Of a stretch of 64,000 bases of DNA, positions 37,274 through 49,265 are shown piece by piece. Where the stretch lies: assembly GCA_026874595.1 (NCBI GenBank), contig CM049311.1, positions 66,466,453 through 66,530,452 on the forward strand, written 5' to 3'. This stretch comes from Sipunculus nudus (taxonomy: Eukaryota > Annelida > Sipuncula > Golfingiida > Sipunculidae). How positions within the stretch are numbered: position 1 is the stretch's first letter; each line of letters opens with the position of its first letter. Both the position numbers and the translations under genes were made by a program. The notes under the pieces are model-generated. The model had not been told where the DNA came from. It ran no database searches and worked only from the letters and a program-made list of their open reading frames with translations.

Positions 37274-38310
37274 TTCTCTCTTTCTCTCAATCAATCAATC
37301 ATTCCTTCATTCTCTCATGCACGCACATTCTGGCCCCCCCTCCTCACTATCTCCCTCAGAATCTCCCTTCTAAGAGTCTCCCTCTCTTTCTCAATCATTC
37401 TCATTTTCTCTTTCTTCTATCAAACTCGGTCTCAATTTCCCTTTCTCTCAATCATTATAATTCTAATTCTCCCTGTCTCTTTTCTCTAAAAAAATCATTC
37501 TCTCTATCGGTCACTTTTTCTCTCAATAATCCATTCTCTTGCTCATGCGCACATTATCCAATACCCCCTCTTTCTGTCTCTCTCTCTCTCTTCTCTTCCT
37601 AATTATATATCTCACTCAGACACTCTTTCTCTCAATCAATTATTCATTCATTATCTTATTCATGTACACACTATCCCGCTGTCTTTTTCTCGATAATTAA
37701 TATTCTCATTCTCTATCTCTCAATCAATCAACCAATCAATCGATCATTCTCTCTGTTTGTTGTCTCAAACATTACTATTATCTATTTTTCTCAATCATTA
37801 TCACTCCCTCTCTCGCGCCTTCTTCCTGTGTTTCTCCTTCTTTCAATTAATCATTCATTCATTCTCTTCTTGTGTACACATCCAGCATACCCCCCCCCCC
37901 CTCTCTCTTCTCAGTCTTCCTCGTTCTCTCTCTCAACCAATCTCTTCCCCTCTTTCTAAGACTTTCTCTCAACTATTCCTTCTCTCTGCGTCTGTCTGAG
38001 AGACTAACTCATTTATCTATTCCTTCATTCATATATTCTTTCTCATCCACACACCATCTATGACCTATCTGTATCTCACCATCTATGACCCTCAATCCAT
38101 CAGTCTCTATCTCTCAATTGATCATTGATTCATTCTCTTTCTCATGTATACATATTCAGCAAACCTCTCTCTGATTCAATCATTCATTTATTCTCTTTTT
38201 CATGCACACACTATCCAACATCCTCTCTCTCAGTCTCTCTTTCTCTCAATCATCATTCTCTCTCTATCCCTTCTCTCAATCATTCTCGTGATCTCTTCCC
38301 TATTAATTTC
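35170..38310 (+). repeat. 3.1 kb pyrimidine-rich array with a recurring compound unit
   Basis: (TC)n stretches alternate with CAATCATTATCATTCTC, CAATCAATCATTCATTC and TTTCTCATGCACACACTATC plus CAACATCCCC. The CTCATGCACACA word recurs about 17 times (for example 35,847, 36,067, 36,625, 36,812, 37,066, 37,548, 38,198) at intervals of 40-280 bp, so the array is built from degenerate longer units rather than plain (TC)n. Confidence 0.85.
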
Positions 38311-38689
38311 CATCACCTATAACTAAATTTTATTTAGGTACTGACCATTCCTGAATAAAATATTTAGTTGTTGACTGCCACTAAATATCATATTCTTGTT
38401 CAACTAATGTTCAGCCTGTCCAACTTTTTTTCATGTTACGTTCTTCTTAATGTTATGCATCATGCTGATCCCACCCACCCAACCCCTCCCAAAGATTCCA
38501 TACTTTTTTTTCCTCATATGAATTTAAATAGTACATGTACCTTATCTATTCCTTACATATTATTTTGTAAAACTGATATTAAATAAAATGGTAGACAAGG
38601 AAGCTCCTTATAATACTCATTTTGGCCAGAGGATTTCTGTGTGACCACAGTTTTTTTTGTACCTCGGAGTATAATTTATTTAAAATATA
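38311..38689. other. Intergenic DNA next to a LINE fragment
   Basis: No gene supported; possibly further decayed LINE sequence. Confidence 0.35.
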
Positions 38690-39055
38690 TTTCATGGAAG
38701 TTGCTATGATTATTCTGAATAAAATCAACTGTTCATCAGCCCAAATCCACTTAATGACAATCGTGTCTTTTCCTTCCTATTTTCCTTTTGTTATGAGCCT
38801 TATTGCCGTTTTGTCAAAGTTTATCCTCAAACCTATAATTTGATTAAAATAAGAAAATACATTCAGAGTTATTCTAATGCTGTAAATATCTTCTGTGAAC
38901 ACCAGTGTATCATCTGCAAACTGTATTATGTTAAAAACATCTTGTTTGTTTGAAACTCCGATTTATTTTTATATGGGCTTTAATAGCCTCAGCTGTAAGT
39001 CTATGGCAAGTGTGATTAAGTTAGGCCGTTATAGGGAACAGTCTGGCCTAGATGG
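38690..39055 (-). mobile_element. LINE reverse transcriptase fragment with FADDT
   Basis: Minus-strand reading in one frame gives RLTAEAIKAHIKIN, then FNIIQFADDTLVFTEDIYSI (catalytic FADD near 38,904-38,920), LNVFSYFNQIIGLRINFDKT and a stop soon after. This covers the catalytic motif through the 'GL.iN..KT' motif. It is related in sequence to the 34.7 kb fragment (AHIKIN and ADDTL shared) and sits on the other side of the pyrimidine array in the same orientation. Confidence 0.75.
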
Positions 39056-39639
39056 GAAGAAATCATAGATATAAGGCAATCATTTTGATACACACCCCAT
39101 CATACATTAGGGCATCCCAAGAAGTGACCTTTGCTCTAAGTTAATAAGTCAGCTGCCAGGATGTGAAGGTTACTCAGTAATAGTATCAGTTTCTTTGTGA
39201 TTAATGAGCGATGGTACAGGGGAACTTTGGGAGCAGACACTGGGCCCTTATAATACAAACAGCCAGACAGCATGTGTATCAGGTTAAAAACTCATTGAAA
39301 CCTGCATGAGTAATCTTCTTTGTATTGTATAGGATATCCTGATTATTGAAAAAGGGACTGGTCTGCTGCCACTCACACAGCCAGAGTAACATTTATATAA
39401 AATGTTCCCCAGGTGCTCAACTGGCCAAATAATGCACGAGGGTGGTATGTCTAATGGCCGGACGCAAGTAATCTGTTGTTAACAGACACAGCAGCACCTA
39501 TGGATCAGCCACATCATGGTTCTTACAAACGCATTTGAAAACGACGAAATAGCCATTGAAAAGGACGACGTATTATATCGAAGCCACTTATCCTGTTGCC
39601 ACACAAGGTTATGAAAACTATCTACTATTAGGGGGTACA
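39056..39639. other. Intergenic DNA
   Basis: TTTTGATACACACCCCATCA near 39,080 resembles 34,893-34,915, so the repeat similarity with the 34.7 kb fragment extends past the reverse transcriptase. No gene seen. Confidence 0.35.
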
Positions 39640-39840
39640 CCTTTAGGTTTTGGGGTAAAAGGTCAAGGTCACAGGAGCCATCTGTTCAAAAATTTGTTTC
39701 CGGACGATATCTCAAGTTATAAAAGTAATATCCAGATGATAACTATGGTTTTAAACTCGACTTATATATGGCCCTACACAAAGGCAAGAAGTCGTTTGAT
39801 TTTGCGGATATGAAGTCAAAGGTCAAGGTATTTTAAGCCA
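39640..39840 (+). repeat. Fragment of the AGCTCAGCTGA element interior
   Basis: GGTCAAGGTCACAGGAGCCA followed by the 'TTTCCGGACGATA...CCAGATGATAACT' module, as at 3,655-3,730 and 54,380-54,570. Confidence 0.55.
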
Positions 39841-40959
39841 TTTTCAGATATTTGTTCATTTAGCTCAGCTGACTAAAAGTCATTTGAGCAATAGTTATGG
39901 TCCATTGTCCGTGTACCGTCCGTCCGTCTCTCAGTGCCGTCCATCCGCCTGTCAGACTGGCCTGTTTTGAAACTGTTAGACCTACGAATCCAAAATTTGG
40001 CATACTGTTAGATGTTCTCAAAATCTCCTGGCGAACAAAATCTGGGTCAATGCGACTTTGTTCCCTTTTCATTAAAAACTTATTATCACACTCCAGGACT
40101 GCCTAATATCAGAACCATCAATCTGTTTTTATTCATATTTACCACAAGTATTCTGCAATATATTTCATATTAACATGCCAGAAATAAGGTCAGTATTATG
40201 TTTTTGTTTAAGTTATGGGCCCGAACAAAGTGCACTTTGTAAAAAATCAGGAAAGATATTTTCCCACTTAATATGATAATTGTTCATGTTAGACTCTTTG
40301 TTTCAGGTGTATAGCTTTATTAAATCACGATTAAATTGTATACCAATAAGTGGCCCATGGGCCATGACGCTCAGCTGAATTCAAGGAGCCTTGAACAATG
40401 GGCAAAGAGACTCCCAGAGTCAAAATCATGTATTTTGCCAATAGCCCTTAGATATAGGTTACAGTGACCTTTATCCGCATGCAGCTGCTACCATTTATGC
40501 CCTCCCGAATAATTTAGTGTTAAAATCAAGTTTTTTTCACACAGCTCGTAGAAAATGGGTCAGAGTGAAAACCATATCAGGTTTCCAAGGAGATTTTAAG
40601 GGACCTCCCTGAAAGTCATGTATGAGGATTTTACGCCAAATGGATACAATTTGTGCCCCACCTGACTCACTTGGTGCTCATGTTTTCTCCTCTAATTTAC
40701 AAAATATAGTTAACAATGACCTAATTTCAATTTTCCAAGGATATTAACTGCTTCATTTGATGTTATCAAAAATAGACATAAAAATGTGTAAAAAAAGTCG
40801 AAACTAGAATTGCTCTGTTTTTGCAGTGCAAAACAGATATATGTCTCCCCCAACTATGGTTCATCCCAAAACATAAGGGGTAAAATATGCAACATCTCAA
40901 AACAATGAATCTAGATCTCAACAGATTAGACTTTGAAGGTCAAGGTCACTGCTTTTCGA

Positions 40960-41900
40960 ACACTGATGACATTTTGGCAGAAAAACTGTTGTGTCAAATT
41001 TGAAGAAAAATCTTCAGTATTTACAAAGTTATTGGGGTCACAATAAGCCTAGAATTGCATATGTTTTGACCTTGAAGATCAAGGTTCAAGGTCACATGAT
41101 TTCTATCAAGTCCAAGATTTTGGTAGGAGGAATAAGTGTTTCAAATTTTGGAGGAAATATGCAGCCCTTCAAATGCTATCTCATCCACAAGACAATAACT
41201 ATAATTCCACTGATTTGACCTTGACGATCCTGGTCAAGGTCACCATGTTTCAAACTCTTCTGAGAGCTCGGTAGTAACAATTGTTGTACCAAATTTGAGG
41301 ACAAAATTGGAAATACTACAAACGTTATGGGGTTCATTAAAATGTTACAGTTCGGAAATTTTTACATTGAAGAGAAAGGTCAAGGTCACCAGATTTAAAC
41401 TTGTCCGAGAACATGGTAGGAACAATTGGTGTACCAAACTTGAGGACAAGTGTGGAATACTTCAAAAGTTATGGGGTTCACAAAAATGTCATATTTCTGC
41501 ATATTTGATCTTGAAGATTAAGGTCAAGGTCAGTTTTATTTTTAACTTGTCCTTGATTTTTGTAGTAATTATTGCTGTACCAAATTTGAGGACAAAATGT
41601 TTAATACTTCAAAAAGTTATGGGGTTAAAAATTTTTTACATTTTGACAGATTTGACCTTGAAGATAATGGTCAAGGTCACCGGTTTTCAAAATTTTCCAA
41701 GAACTTGGCAGGAACAAAATGTGTGCCAAATTTTAGGTAAAATGTGGAATACTTCAAAAGTTATGGGGTTCATAAAAATTTTCACATTTCTGCAGATTTT
41801 ACCTTGAATATGAAGGCCATGGTCACTGGTTTTCATACTCCTCCGTATGAACAATTTAGTGTTCCAAATTTTGGCGGAAAATATGCAGACCTTGAAAAGT
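40960..41900 (+). repeat. Tandem repeat of about 145 bp, six copies
   Basis: Landmark GTTATGGGGTTCA recurs at about 41,027, 41,322, 41,468, 41,616, 41,758 and (degenerate) 41,899, each preceded by CCAAATTTGAGGACAAAAT and followed by TTTGACCTTGAAGATCAAGG with GTCAAGGTCA. The 170-codon open frame at 41,295-41,807 spans the array and looks incidental. Confidence 0.85.
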
Positions 41901-42119
41901 TAACGGGTTTACAAGATATCCTACAGATGATGACGATGATGACAGAAGATGGCACTGAAAACAACATGCCTCATGGGGGGGGGGGGATTAGCCACCAGTC
42001 TACAGGAACTGATGAAGCACTCCATGATCAAAAAGCATGCAAAGAATCATAACAACCAATGTATTAGTTATTCAACTACAGAAGCTATTGAATCTTATTT
42101 TAAATTATTCCGGGGGTAC

Positions 42120-42940
42120 TTACAGTTCATGATCAGTAAGCATGTAAAGAATCATGGTGATCAATGCATTAGTCATTCAGATACTGGAGTGTTTGTATCA
42201 AATTTTAAATTACTTTCGAGTCCCATAGCTTAGGCAACAGAGACCTTATTTCGAGTTTCCAAGGATATTTTTTAATGACCTCACTAGATGTCATGTATAA
42301 AGTATCTAGGTCCAGAGGTTACGATTCGTGCCTTGTTTACAGATGAGGCTTTATTTGAAGGTCTCAAAAATAGTGAAAAAAATATGCGTGAAAATTCGAA
42401 AAAAATACAGGTGGTGCCACCAGTCTGCAGGAACTGAAGAAACGGTCCATGATCAGTATGCATGAAAAAAATCATGGTGATCAATGCATTAGTCATTCAG
42501 ATACTGGAGCGTTTGTATCAAATTCTTAATTATTCTGAGGGGTATTAATGAGCCCCATAGCTCCGAGAATATGGGTAACAGAGACCTCATTTCACATTTC
42601 GACAGAAACTTTTCATGGACCTCCCTTGATATTAAGTTTCAAGGTCAAACAGTGATGATTTGTGCCCTGTTCACAGGTGATGCTTTAATTGAATGGTCTC
42701 AAAAATAGAAAAAAATGCTTGAAAATTCGAAAAAAATACAGTTGGCGCCACCAGACTGCAGAAATTGATGACACATACCATGATCAATATCCATGCAAAG
42801 AATCATGGTGATCAATGCAATAGTTGTTCATATACTTGAGATTTTTGCATCAAATTTTCCATTATTCTGGGGGGTACTTCGGAGCCCCATAGCTCTGAGG
42901 TTATTGGTAACAGAGACCTAATTTCAGGTTACCAAGGAGA
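42120..42940 (+). repeat. Tandem repeat of about 320-330 bp, three copies
   Basis: Landmark CATGGTGATCAATGCA recurs at about 42,153, 42,473 and 42,803, each followed by AGATACTGGAG, CCCATAGCT, GTAACAGAGACCT and, further on, GGTGGTGCCACCAG or TTGGCGCCACCAG. Non-coding. Confidence 0.8.
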
Positions 42941-44362
42941 TTTTTTAAGGACCTCAAGAATGCCAGGTTAGAATATTCCAGGTCTTTCAGTCAGCTGAGC
43001 TAAAAATTAGATGTGAATTTTGTTATTTATTTTTGCCCCAACTTTGACCATGACATGTTTCTTTCCTGTAAGTACTGTTGATTTAATTTTCATAGCATGT
43101 ACACGTAAGTAATTAATCTGTTTAAATGTGAAATTTAAAAATAAAAGCTGAAAAAATAGGCTAGTTATTGAATTTTTGGGAGGCTCTATTGTATCCACTT
43201 GCATTGCCAAACAGCCCACTTTTTTTTCACTGGAGGTCATTCAGTGGAGCTCTCTCCCTACACCTGATTTGTAATAGGTCACTGGGGGAGCGACAGCCAA
43301 CTTCTGGTCACTGCGGGTCAGTCATGCCAGGGATCCTGATTTGTAATGGGTCACTGGGGGAGCGACAGCCCACTTCCGGTCACTGCGGGTCAGTCATGCC
43401 AGGGAAGCCGATTTGTAATGGGTCACTGGGAGAGCGAAAGCCCACTTCTGGTCACTGCGGGTCAGTCATGCCAGGGATCCTGATTTGTAATGGGTTACTG
43501 GGGGAGCGACAGCCCACTTCTAGTCACTACGGGTCAGTCATGCCAGGGATCCTGATTTGTAATGGGTTACTGGGGGAGCGACAGCAATATGCAATAGTTG
43601 TTCATATACTTGAGATTTTTGCATCAAATTTTCCATTATTCTGGGGGGTACTTCGGAGCCCCATAGCTCTGAGGTTATTGGTAACAGAGACCTAATTTCA
43701 GGTTACCAAGGAGATTTTTTAAGGACCTCAAGAATGCCAGGTTAGAATATTCCAGGTCTTTCAGTCAGCTGAGCTAAAAATTAGATGTGAATTTTGTTAT
43801 TTATTTTTGCCCCAACTTTGACCATGACATGTTTCTTTCCTGTAAGTACTGTTGATTTAATTTTCATAGCATGTACACGTAAGTAATTAATCTGTTTAAA
43901 TGTGAAATTTAAAAATAAAAGCTGAAAAAATAGGCTAGTTATTGAATTTTTGGGAGGCTCTATTGTATCCACTTGCATTGCCAAACAGCCCACTTTTTTT
44001 TCACTGGAGGTCATTCAGTGGAGCTGTCTCCCTACACCTGATTTGTAATAGGTCACTGGGGGAGCGACAGCCAACTTCTGGTCACTGCGGGTCAGTCATG
44101 CCAGGGATCCTGATTTGTAATGGGTCACTGGGGGAGCGACAGCCCACTTCCGGTCACTGCGGGTCAGTCATGCCAGGGAAGCCGATTTGTAATGGGTCAC
44201 TGGGAGAGCGAAAGCCCACTTCTGGTCACTGCGGGTCAGTCATGCCAGGGATCCTGATTTGTAATGGGTTACTGGGGGAGCGACAGCCCACTTCTAGTCA
44301 CTACGGGTCAGTCATGCCAGGGATCCTGATTTGTAATGGGTCACTGGGGGAGCGACAGCCCA
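42815..44362 (+). repeat. 774-bp tandem duplication
   Basis: 42,815-43,588 and 43,589-44,362 are nearly identical (AGCTCTCTCCC versus AGCTGTCTCCC is one visible difference). The breakpoint falls in a 72-bp unit, so unequal exchange or slippage between array copies is a natural explanation. The duplicate includes the right inverted end of the 39,859 element. Confidence 0.9.
43260..43586 (+). repeat. 72-bp tandem array, first block, about 4.5 copies
   Basis: Unit begins GGGTCACTGGGGGAGCGACA and continues GCCCACTTCTGGTCACTGCG then GGTCAGTCATGCCAGGGATC. GGTCACTG occurs twice per unit. Confidence 0.95.
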
Positions 44363-45003
44363 CTTCTGGTCACTGCGGGTCAGTCATGCCAGGGATCCTG
44401 ATTTGTAATGGGTCACTGGGGGAGCGACAGCCCACTTCTGGTCACTGCGGGTCAGTCATGCCAGGGATCCTGATTTGTTATGGGTCACTGGGGGAGCGAC
44501 AGCCCACTTCTGGTCACTGCGGGTCAGTCATGCCAGAGATCCTGATTTGTAATGGGTCTCTGGGGGAGCGACAGCCCACTTCTGGTCACTACGGGTCAGT
44601 CATGCCAGGGATCCTGATTTGTATTGGGTCACTGGGGGAGCGACAGCCCACTTCTGGTCACTGCGGGTCAGTCATGCCAGGGATCCTGATTTGTAATGGG
44701 TCACTGGGGGAGCGACAGCCCACTTCTGGTCACTGCGGGTCATTCATGCCAGGGATCCTGATTTGTTATGGGTCACTGGGGGAGCGACAGCCCACTTCTG
44801 GTCACTGCGGGTCAGTCATGCCAGGGATCCTGATTAGTAATGGGTCACTGGGGGAGCGACAGCCCTCTTCTGGTCACTGCGGGTCAGTCATGCCAGGGAT
44901 CCTGATTTGTAATGGGTCACTGGGGGAGCGACAGCCCACTTCTGGTCACTGCGGGTCAGTCATGCCAGGGATCCTGATTTGTAATGGGTCACTGGCGGAG
45001 ATC
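44034..45003 (+). repeat. 72-bp tandem array, second block, about 13.5 copies
   Basis: Same unit as 43,260-43,586. Since 72 = 24 codons and one frame lacks stops, the array keeps a 383-codon frame open (43,942-45,093) with the repeating peptide SLGERQPTSGHCGSVMPG plus ILICNG. Units differ by scattered single bases, some changing residues. I see no signal, domain or splice logic that would make it a real gene. Confidence 0.95.
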
Positions 45004-45365
45004 CCCTGCTGTCACAGGTGTAGTTATTTTCATACCCCCCCCCCAACCACCAAGTGTTATGCAGCTATTGTATCCGCCAAAACAGAGTTTTGAGGATATT
45101 ATGTTTTCAGTTGCACGCCGCCGCCGCATAGGTTTCGGAGAACTCAACCGTAACCACTGGGCAGAATTGTTTAAAATTCGGAATTTCGATAGGGACTCAT
45201 GTGAACTGCTGTGCCCTCATTTTTGATCGACCTCTGACCTAGTGCGTCCATCTGATCGTCTGTTTTGACACATTAACCCACATATCTTCAGACTCATTTG
45301 ACCAATCAGGATAAAGATTTTATACAAATATAGCCCTTGGATAGCTTCATAATATACAGAAAAAT
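45004..45365. other. Flank of the 72-bp array
   Basis: C run at 45,035-45,045, then CGCCGCCGC at about 45,117. No gene recognised. Confidence 0.35.
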
Positions 45366-45800
45366 ATGGTAGCGCTACCTGCGATCATTTTTGCACAACG
45401 TCAATCTGTTTGTCTGCCATGGGATAAAATCACTCATATCTCGGCAGGTTTATACCTCTTGGATAGCTTTCTGGATTTTGTGGCAGGTGGCGCCACCTAC
45501 ATTTATTTTACGCAGCAGACATCCAGGCTTATATCTCAGGACTGGTTTGCTCTTTCCTCCTGAAATTGTGCATGTGAATGGATCTGACACAGCTGTTAAT
45601 CATACGCATATCTGGAGGCGCCAGTTGCAACCATTTTGCACAGCTTCCGTCTGTTTGTCTGCCATGGGATAAACTCACTCATATCTCAGTAGGGGTTTGA
45701 CTTAACTGCCTAAACTTTTGCATGTTTATACATCTTGGATAGCTTTCAGGATTTTGTGGCAGGTGGCGCCACCTACATACACATTTCGACTGCAGACATC
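45366..45800 (+). repeat. Two copies of a GGTGGCGCCACC module, about 276 bp apart
   Basis: TTGTGGCAGGTGGCGCCACC is found at 45,478 and 45,754, each preceded by CTTGGATAGCTTTC and followed by a GCAGACATCCA step; GTCTGCCATGGGATAAA recurs at 45,413 and 45,657. Related material lies at 62,385-62,600. Confidence 0.75.
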
Positions 45801-47020
45801 CATCCTAATATGCAACACTTCTCCCTCTTTTTCCCCTTGCCACTCAATCCATGCCTCACTTCACCCGTCCCACTCTGATTTCGGCGGATACACGTAGTCA
45901 CTTGTCGACTACCCGTATTCTAGTTGTAAACTGTATTTCCTTATTTGAAATGCTACTTCTTCTCCAAAATACAAAACTTCTAGTGAAATAGTATTTTAAG
46001 AAGTAATCGAGAAGATGCCATGTTGTGTTAATGTATATTTTTTTTAAAGAAATCAGTTTTCTTTTCAATAATTCTAACAAATTAAAATATAATGAAACCC
46101 ATCAGTTTGCATTAATAGATAATAAATAAGCAAAATTATGGATAAATAAAGGTACAATTAAGAATTGTAAATTTTAAATCTAGTTTTAATTCCAGATATT
46201 TATTGTTGTGCTAATTTTTTAAATAAATTTTGGGGTAAAAATATAAATACATTTGTATGCATAATGTGGTGTTATCTTACAAAATAAGGATATATGATGA
46301 TGCAATTTAGAACAGTGAATCAACTTAGATAGTCAGATATATTAAATATATAAACATTATAAACTTCAAGAAAAAAATATAATGTAATAAAAAATGAGGA
46401 TCTAAACATTTGTCTTCTCTTTCCTGCTTCAGCAGAATGGGAAATAATTGATCGGCTTTGTTTGTTCTGTATGCATATTAATGCAGAGATGTTGTTATTT
46501 CCACCATCTCCTAACTCCCCTGGCATTGAGTCCTTGCGCCTGTGCACATGGGACATTAGTATAAATTTATAAATTAAAAAAAATAGAATAAGAAAAAAAA
46601 ATTAAGATCTTATTGAAACATATATTCTTGCCTCACGAGAATAAGACATTAAGTGATCAGCTCTGTCTGTCCATCATCCATCTGTTTATCTTTAAATAAA
46701 TGTGAATTATGAACACTTTTTTTCTTATAAGCACTGTTGATATAACTTTCGTATGCTGTATGTAAATGGATTTAAGCTATTAAAGTCTGAAATTTGAAAG
46801 CAACTTATATATTCAGATGTGTAATATTGCAAATGTATACAATTCATAAACTTGGAAACAATTTGATATAATAAAAAAATGAGGATCTAATGACATAATT
46901 AGTTCCTTATTAAAAAAAAAAAAACACTTGACTCGTTCCGAGTAGCTGGCTTCAGCTTACAGAGGCTCAGTGTTTGACATATTATGCCGATTTGGATGTA
47001 TTTGTATGTATCCTGCTCGC
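45801..47020. other. AT-rich intergenic DNA
   Basis: No gene supported. Two partly similar AT-rich stretches near 46,380 and 46,870 share AATAAAAAAATGAGGATCTAA. Confidence 0.4.
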
Positions 47021-47420
47021 TATGGAGCCGTGCGAACCACGCACTTCAGCTATTCGGCTTTTCACATATAACACCGGGCCCTTACGGGAAGGCTATCGCA
47101 TGGTGCCTGTACGACAACGGCTGACACCACAAAGCCCGTACGAATGTAGTCGAGAAATTACCGGAAAATCGTACGGGTGCCGCACGGATACCGGCTGATG
47201 TCTGTAAGGCGACTGTACGGCCTGTCTACGGCCAATCTATGTGCTTACGGTGAGTTGAGTATTGAGCGCAGGCAGCTCAGCACCACAGCACCGGTACGGT
47301 GAGTAAAATTTGCACTGGCGCCTGTGAAAATCGCACGGGTACCTTGCAGGCACCGTGCGATTAAGCTTAAATAGTGATTTTACTCATTGTACGGGCCCCG
47401 TATAGGCTACATGTGATACC
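47021..47420. repeat. CpG-rich patch with many GTACGG/CCGTAC words
   Basis: About ten GTACGG or CGTACGG words plus CACCGTGCGA and GCACGGATACCGGC within 400 bp. It resembles in style, but not in exact word, the ACGAC patches at 23.1 and 24.1 kb. Function unknown. Confidence 0.4.
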
Positions 47421-47963
47421 GGCTTAAGATTACCATTTACTGTCATGCATGACGAGTAAATAAATACAATACATGAAAGATCAAACAAGTGCTGTGGTGA
47501 CTTAAGTATGCCCATCGTATTATCATTAATTTAATTTTAGTCTGTGGCACAGGAGAGATCCATTAACTAATTCAGTTGGGCTTCATATTCTTAATTTATA
47601 AATGAATAAATAAACACGATTATGTTGCATGACTGCTTCTTTTTTCGCTTTGCTAGTCCTCGGAGCGAATGTTTTTTTTTTTTTTTTTTTGTAAAAGCCG
47701 ACCCGTGCTGGAAACAGCTAAAAATAAGAGCCTAACATAATTGAGTACAGGAATAATTTCTTTTACGAGTATTCTGAAAATCAGCTTTTATATGGTCATT
47801 CCTTAATGTATCAAGTTCATTCTACCGTGAAGGATACTGTGGCCTGCGTTTATGACTTGTCGGCAAGCGATGAGGAAATCCTGGCATCCATTTGAACTTT
47901 GGTTTGGTTCATGAGATTATAATAGTTACAATTCTGCATGACCTGCTAAAGACGGACAGCTCT

Positions 47964-47994
<31 letters not shown>

Positions 47995-49192
47995 GGGGTG
48001 CAGCAGGCGCGCTGCCCCTCTTATGCCAAAAAAATCACGCTTAATAAAAAAAGCGATCGAATTTTGCGGCCCGTACCGCGAATTAACTATGTATACGTTA
48101 AGTTATTTATACAGTCTATTAGCATTTCCCGTCACTCTTGTTCACCCGAGCCAGTGTGCATGTCCCCCTGTCTAAATTCCTCTATCCGCTCCTGGTTACA
48201 ATAATCTTACATTGCACTTTAACCCAGTGATAGGCCTCAATGACATTTTTACCATAATGACACACATCTGGGGTTGACTTGAGTCATTAACATTATTATG
48301 ACACCCTAATGGCGACAAACCCTTGATGTTTTAAAAGAATGAATATGATGAGAGTAATACAGCCTTGGCACAACACTACCTCATGTGATAAATAAGGCTG
48401 ACTTATTTTTTAGACTTTTAAAATAACTTAATTGTGTCTCCTTAACAAGTTAACTTATGTTTTTTGCAATGTATAGCTATATATTTAATTATATATCTTA
48501 AAGAAAATAAATCGGATTGCATAAGCTTAGTAAGATCTGTCAGCTGTGACACGTCCCAGTAGATGAAGTATGAAGGCAAACCATTATGTACATTTACTTT
48601 GTTAATCTACCTGAAAACAGTCAGTTAACATAGCTATATAGTGATATAAGTATTTTGCTGATACTTGTTCAAATACATACAAGATGTTAATGTGCCTTAA
48701 TTCATTTAAAACAACATGTTAATACAGGGTAACGTCCGTTCTTTGTGAGATATTGAAAGATAAGGGTTAATTCTATTGTGGTAATTAATTATGATTTTAA
48801 TTACTTTCCGACGTTTTATATCATGGCGCTTTTCTATGCCTTTCTGGTCATAAAAGAACAAAAACAATTTCTGTTGCACTTTGTTTCGGGTTTGCCTTAA
48901 AAAGCAAGTAAAATGACTAAACTATTAGGCCTGTAACAGTTTAAGCACAGGATAAAATAACCGCAACTCCATTCATGTTAAACATATTGTCAACAATATC
49001 TAAACTGATTGGCGGTTCAAGTCATATATATGTGTACTAACCTATACCTGGCCGTGCAAAGGCTCGTGACTATGAAGTTAAAAAGACCTTATATTATAAC
49101 AACGTGATAAACATGACTGCTACAGAGAACTGACTGCGACTCTGAATATGTAGAACATTTTGTTAACAACATGTAGTCTAAACTGTTCAGCA

Positions 49193-49195
<3 letters not shown>
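47421..49195. other. Intergenic DNA with homopolymers
   Basis: T run at about 47,671-47,690; (TG)n followed by a G run at about 47,963-47,998. No gene supported. Confidence 0.4.

Positions 49196-49261
<66 letters not shown>
49196..49261. repeat. (TA)n microsatellite
   Basis: About 65 bp of uninterrupted TA. Confidence 0.95.

Positions 49262-49265
<4 letters not shown>

Larger units (their letters stand above)
39859..43005. mobile_element. 3.1 kb composite bounded by TTTAGCTCAGCTGACT inverted ends
   Basis: Left end TTTAGCTCAGCTGACTAAAA at 39,859; right end TTTCAGTCAGCTGAGCTAAA at 42,985-43,004. The interior starts with the TCCGTC-rich leader (39,900-39,955) and consists of non-coding tandem modules. 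No transposase was recognised, so it would be a non-autonomous element. Confidence 0.45.

Noticed and set aside
41295-41807. 170-codon open frame
   Set aside because: Spans 145-bp tandem repeats whose flanking copies are not open in the same frame.
43260-45003. CRISPR-like regular array
   Set aside because: Units are contiguous with no unique spacers, and the genome is eukaryotic.
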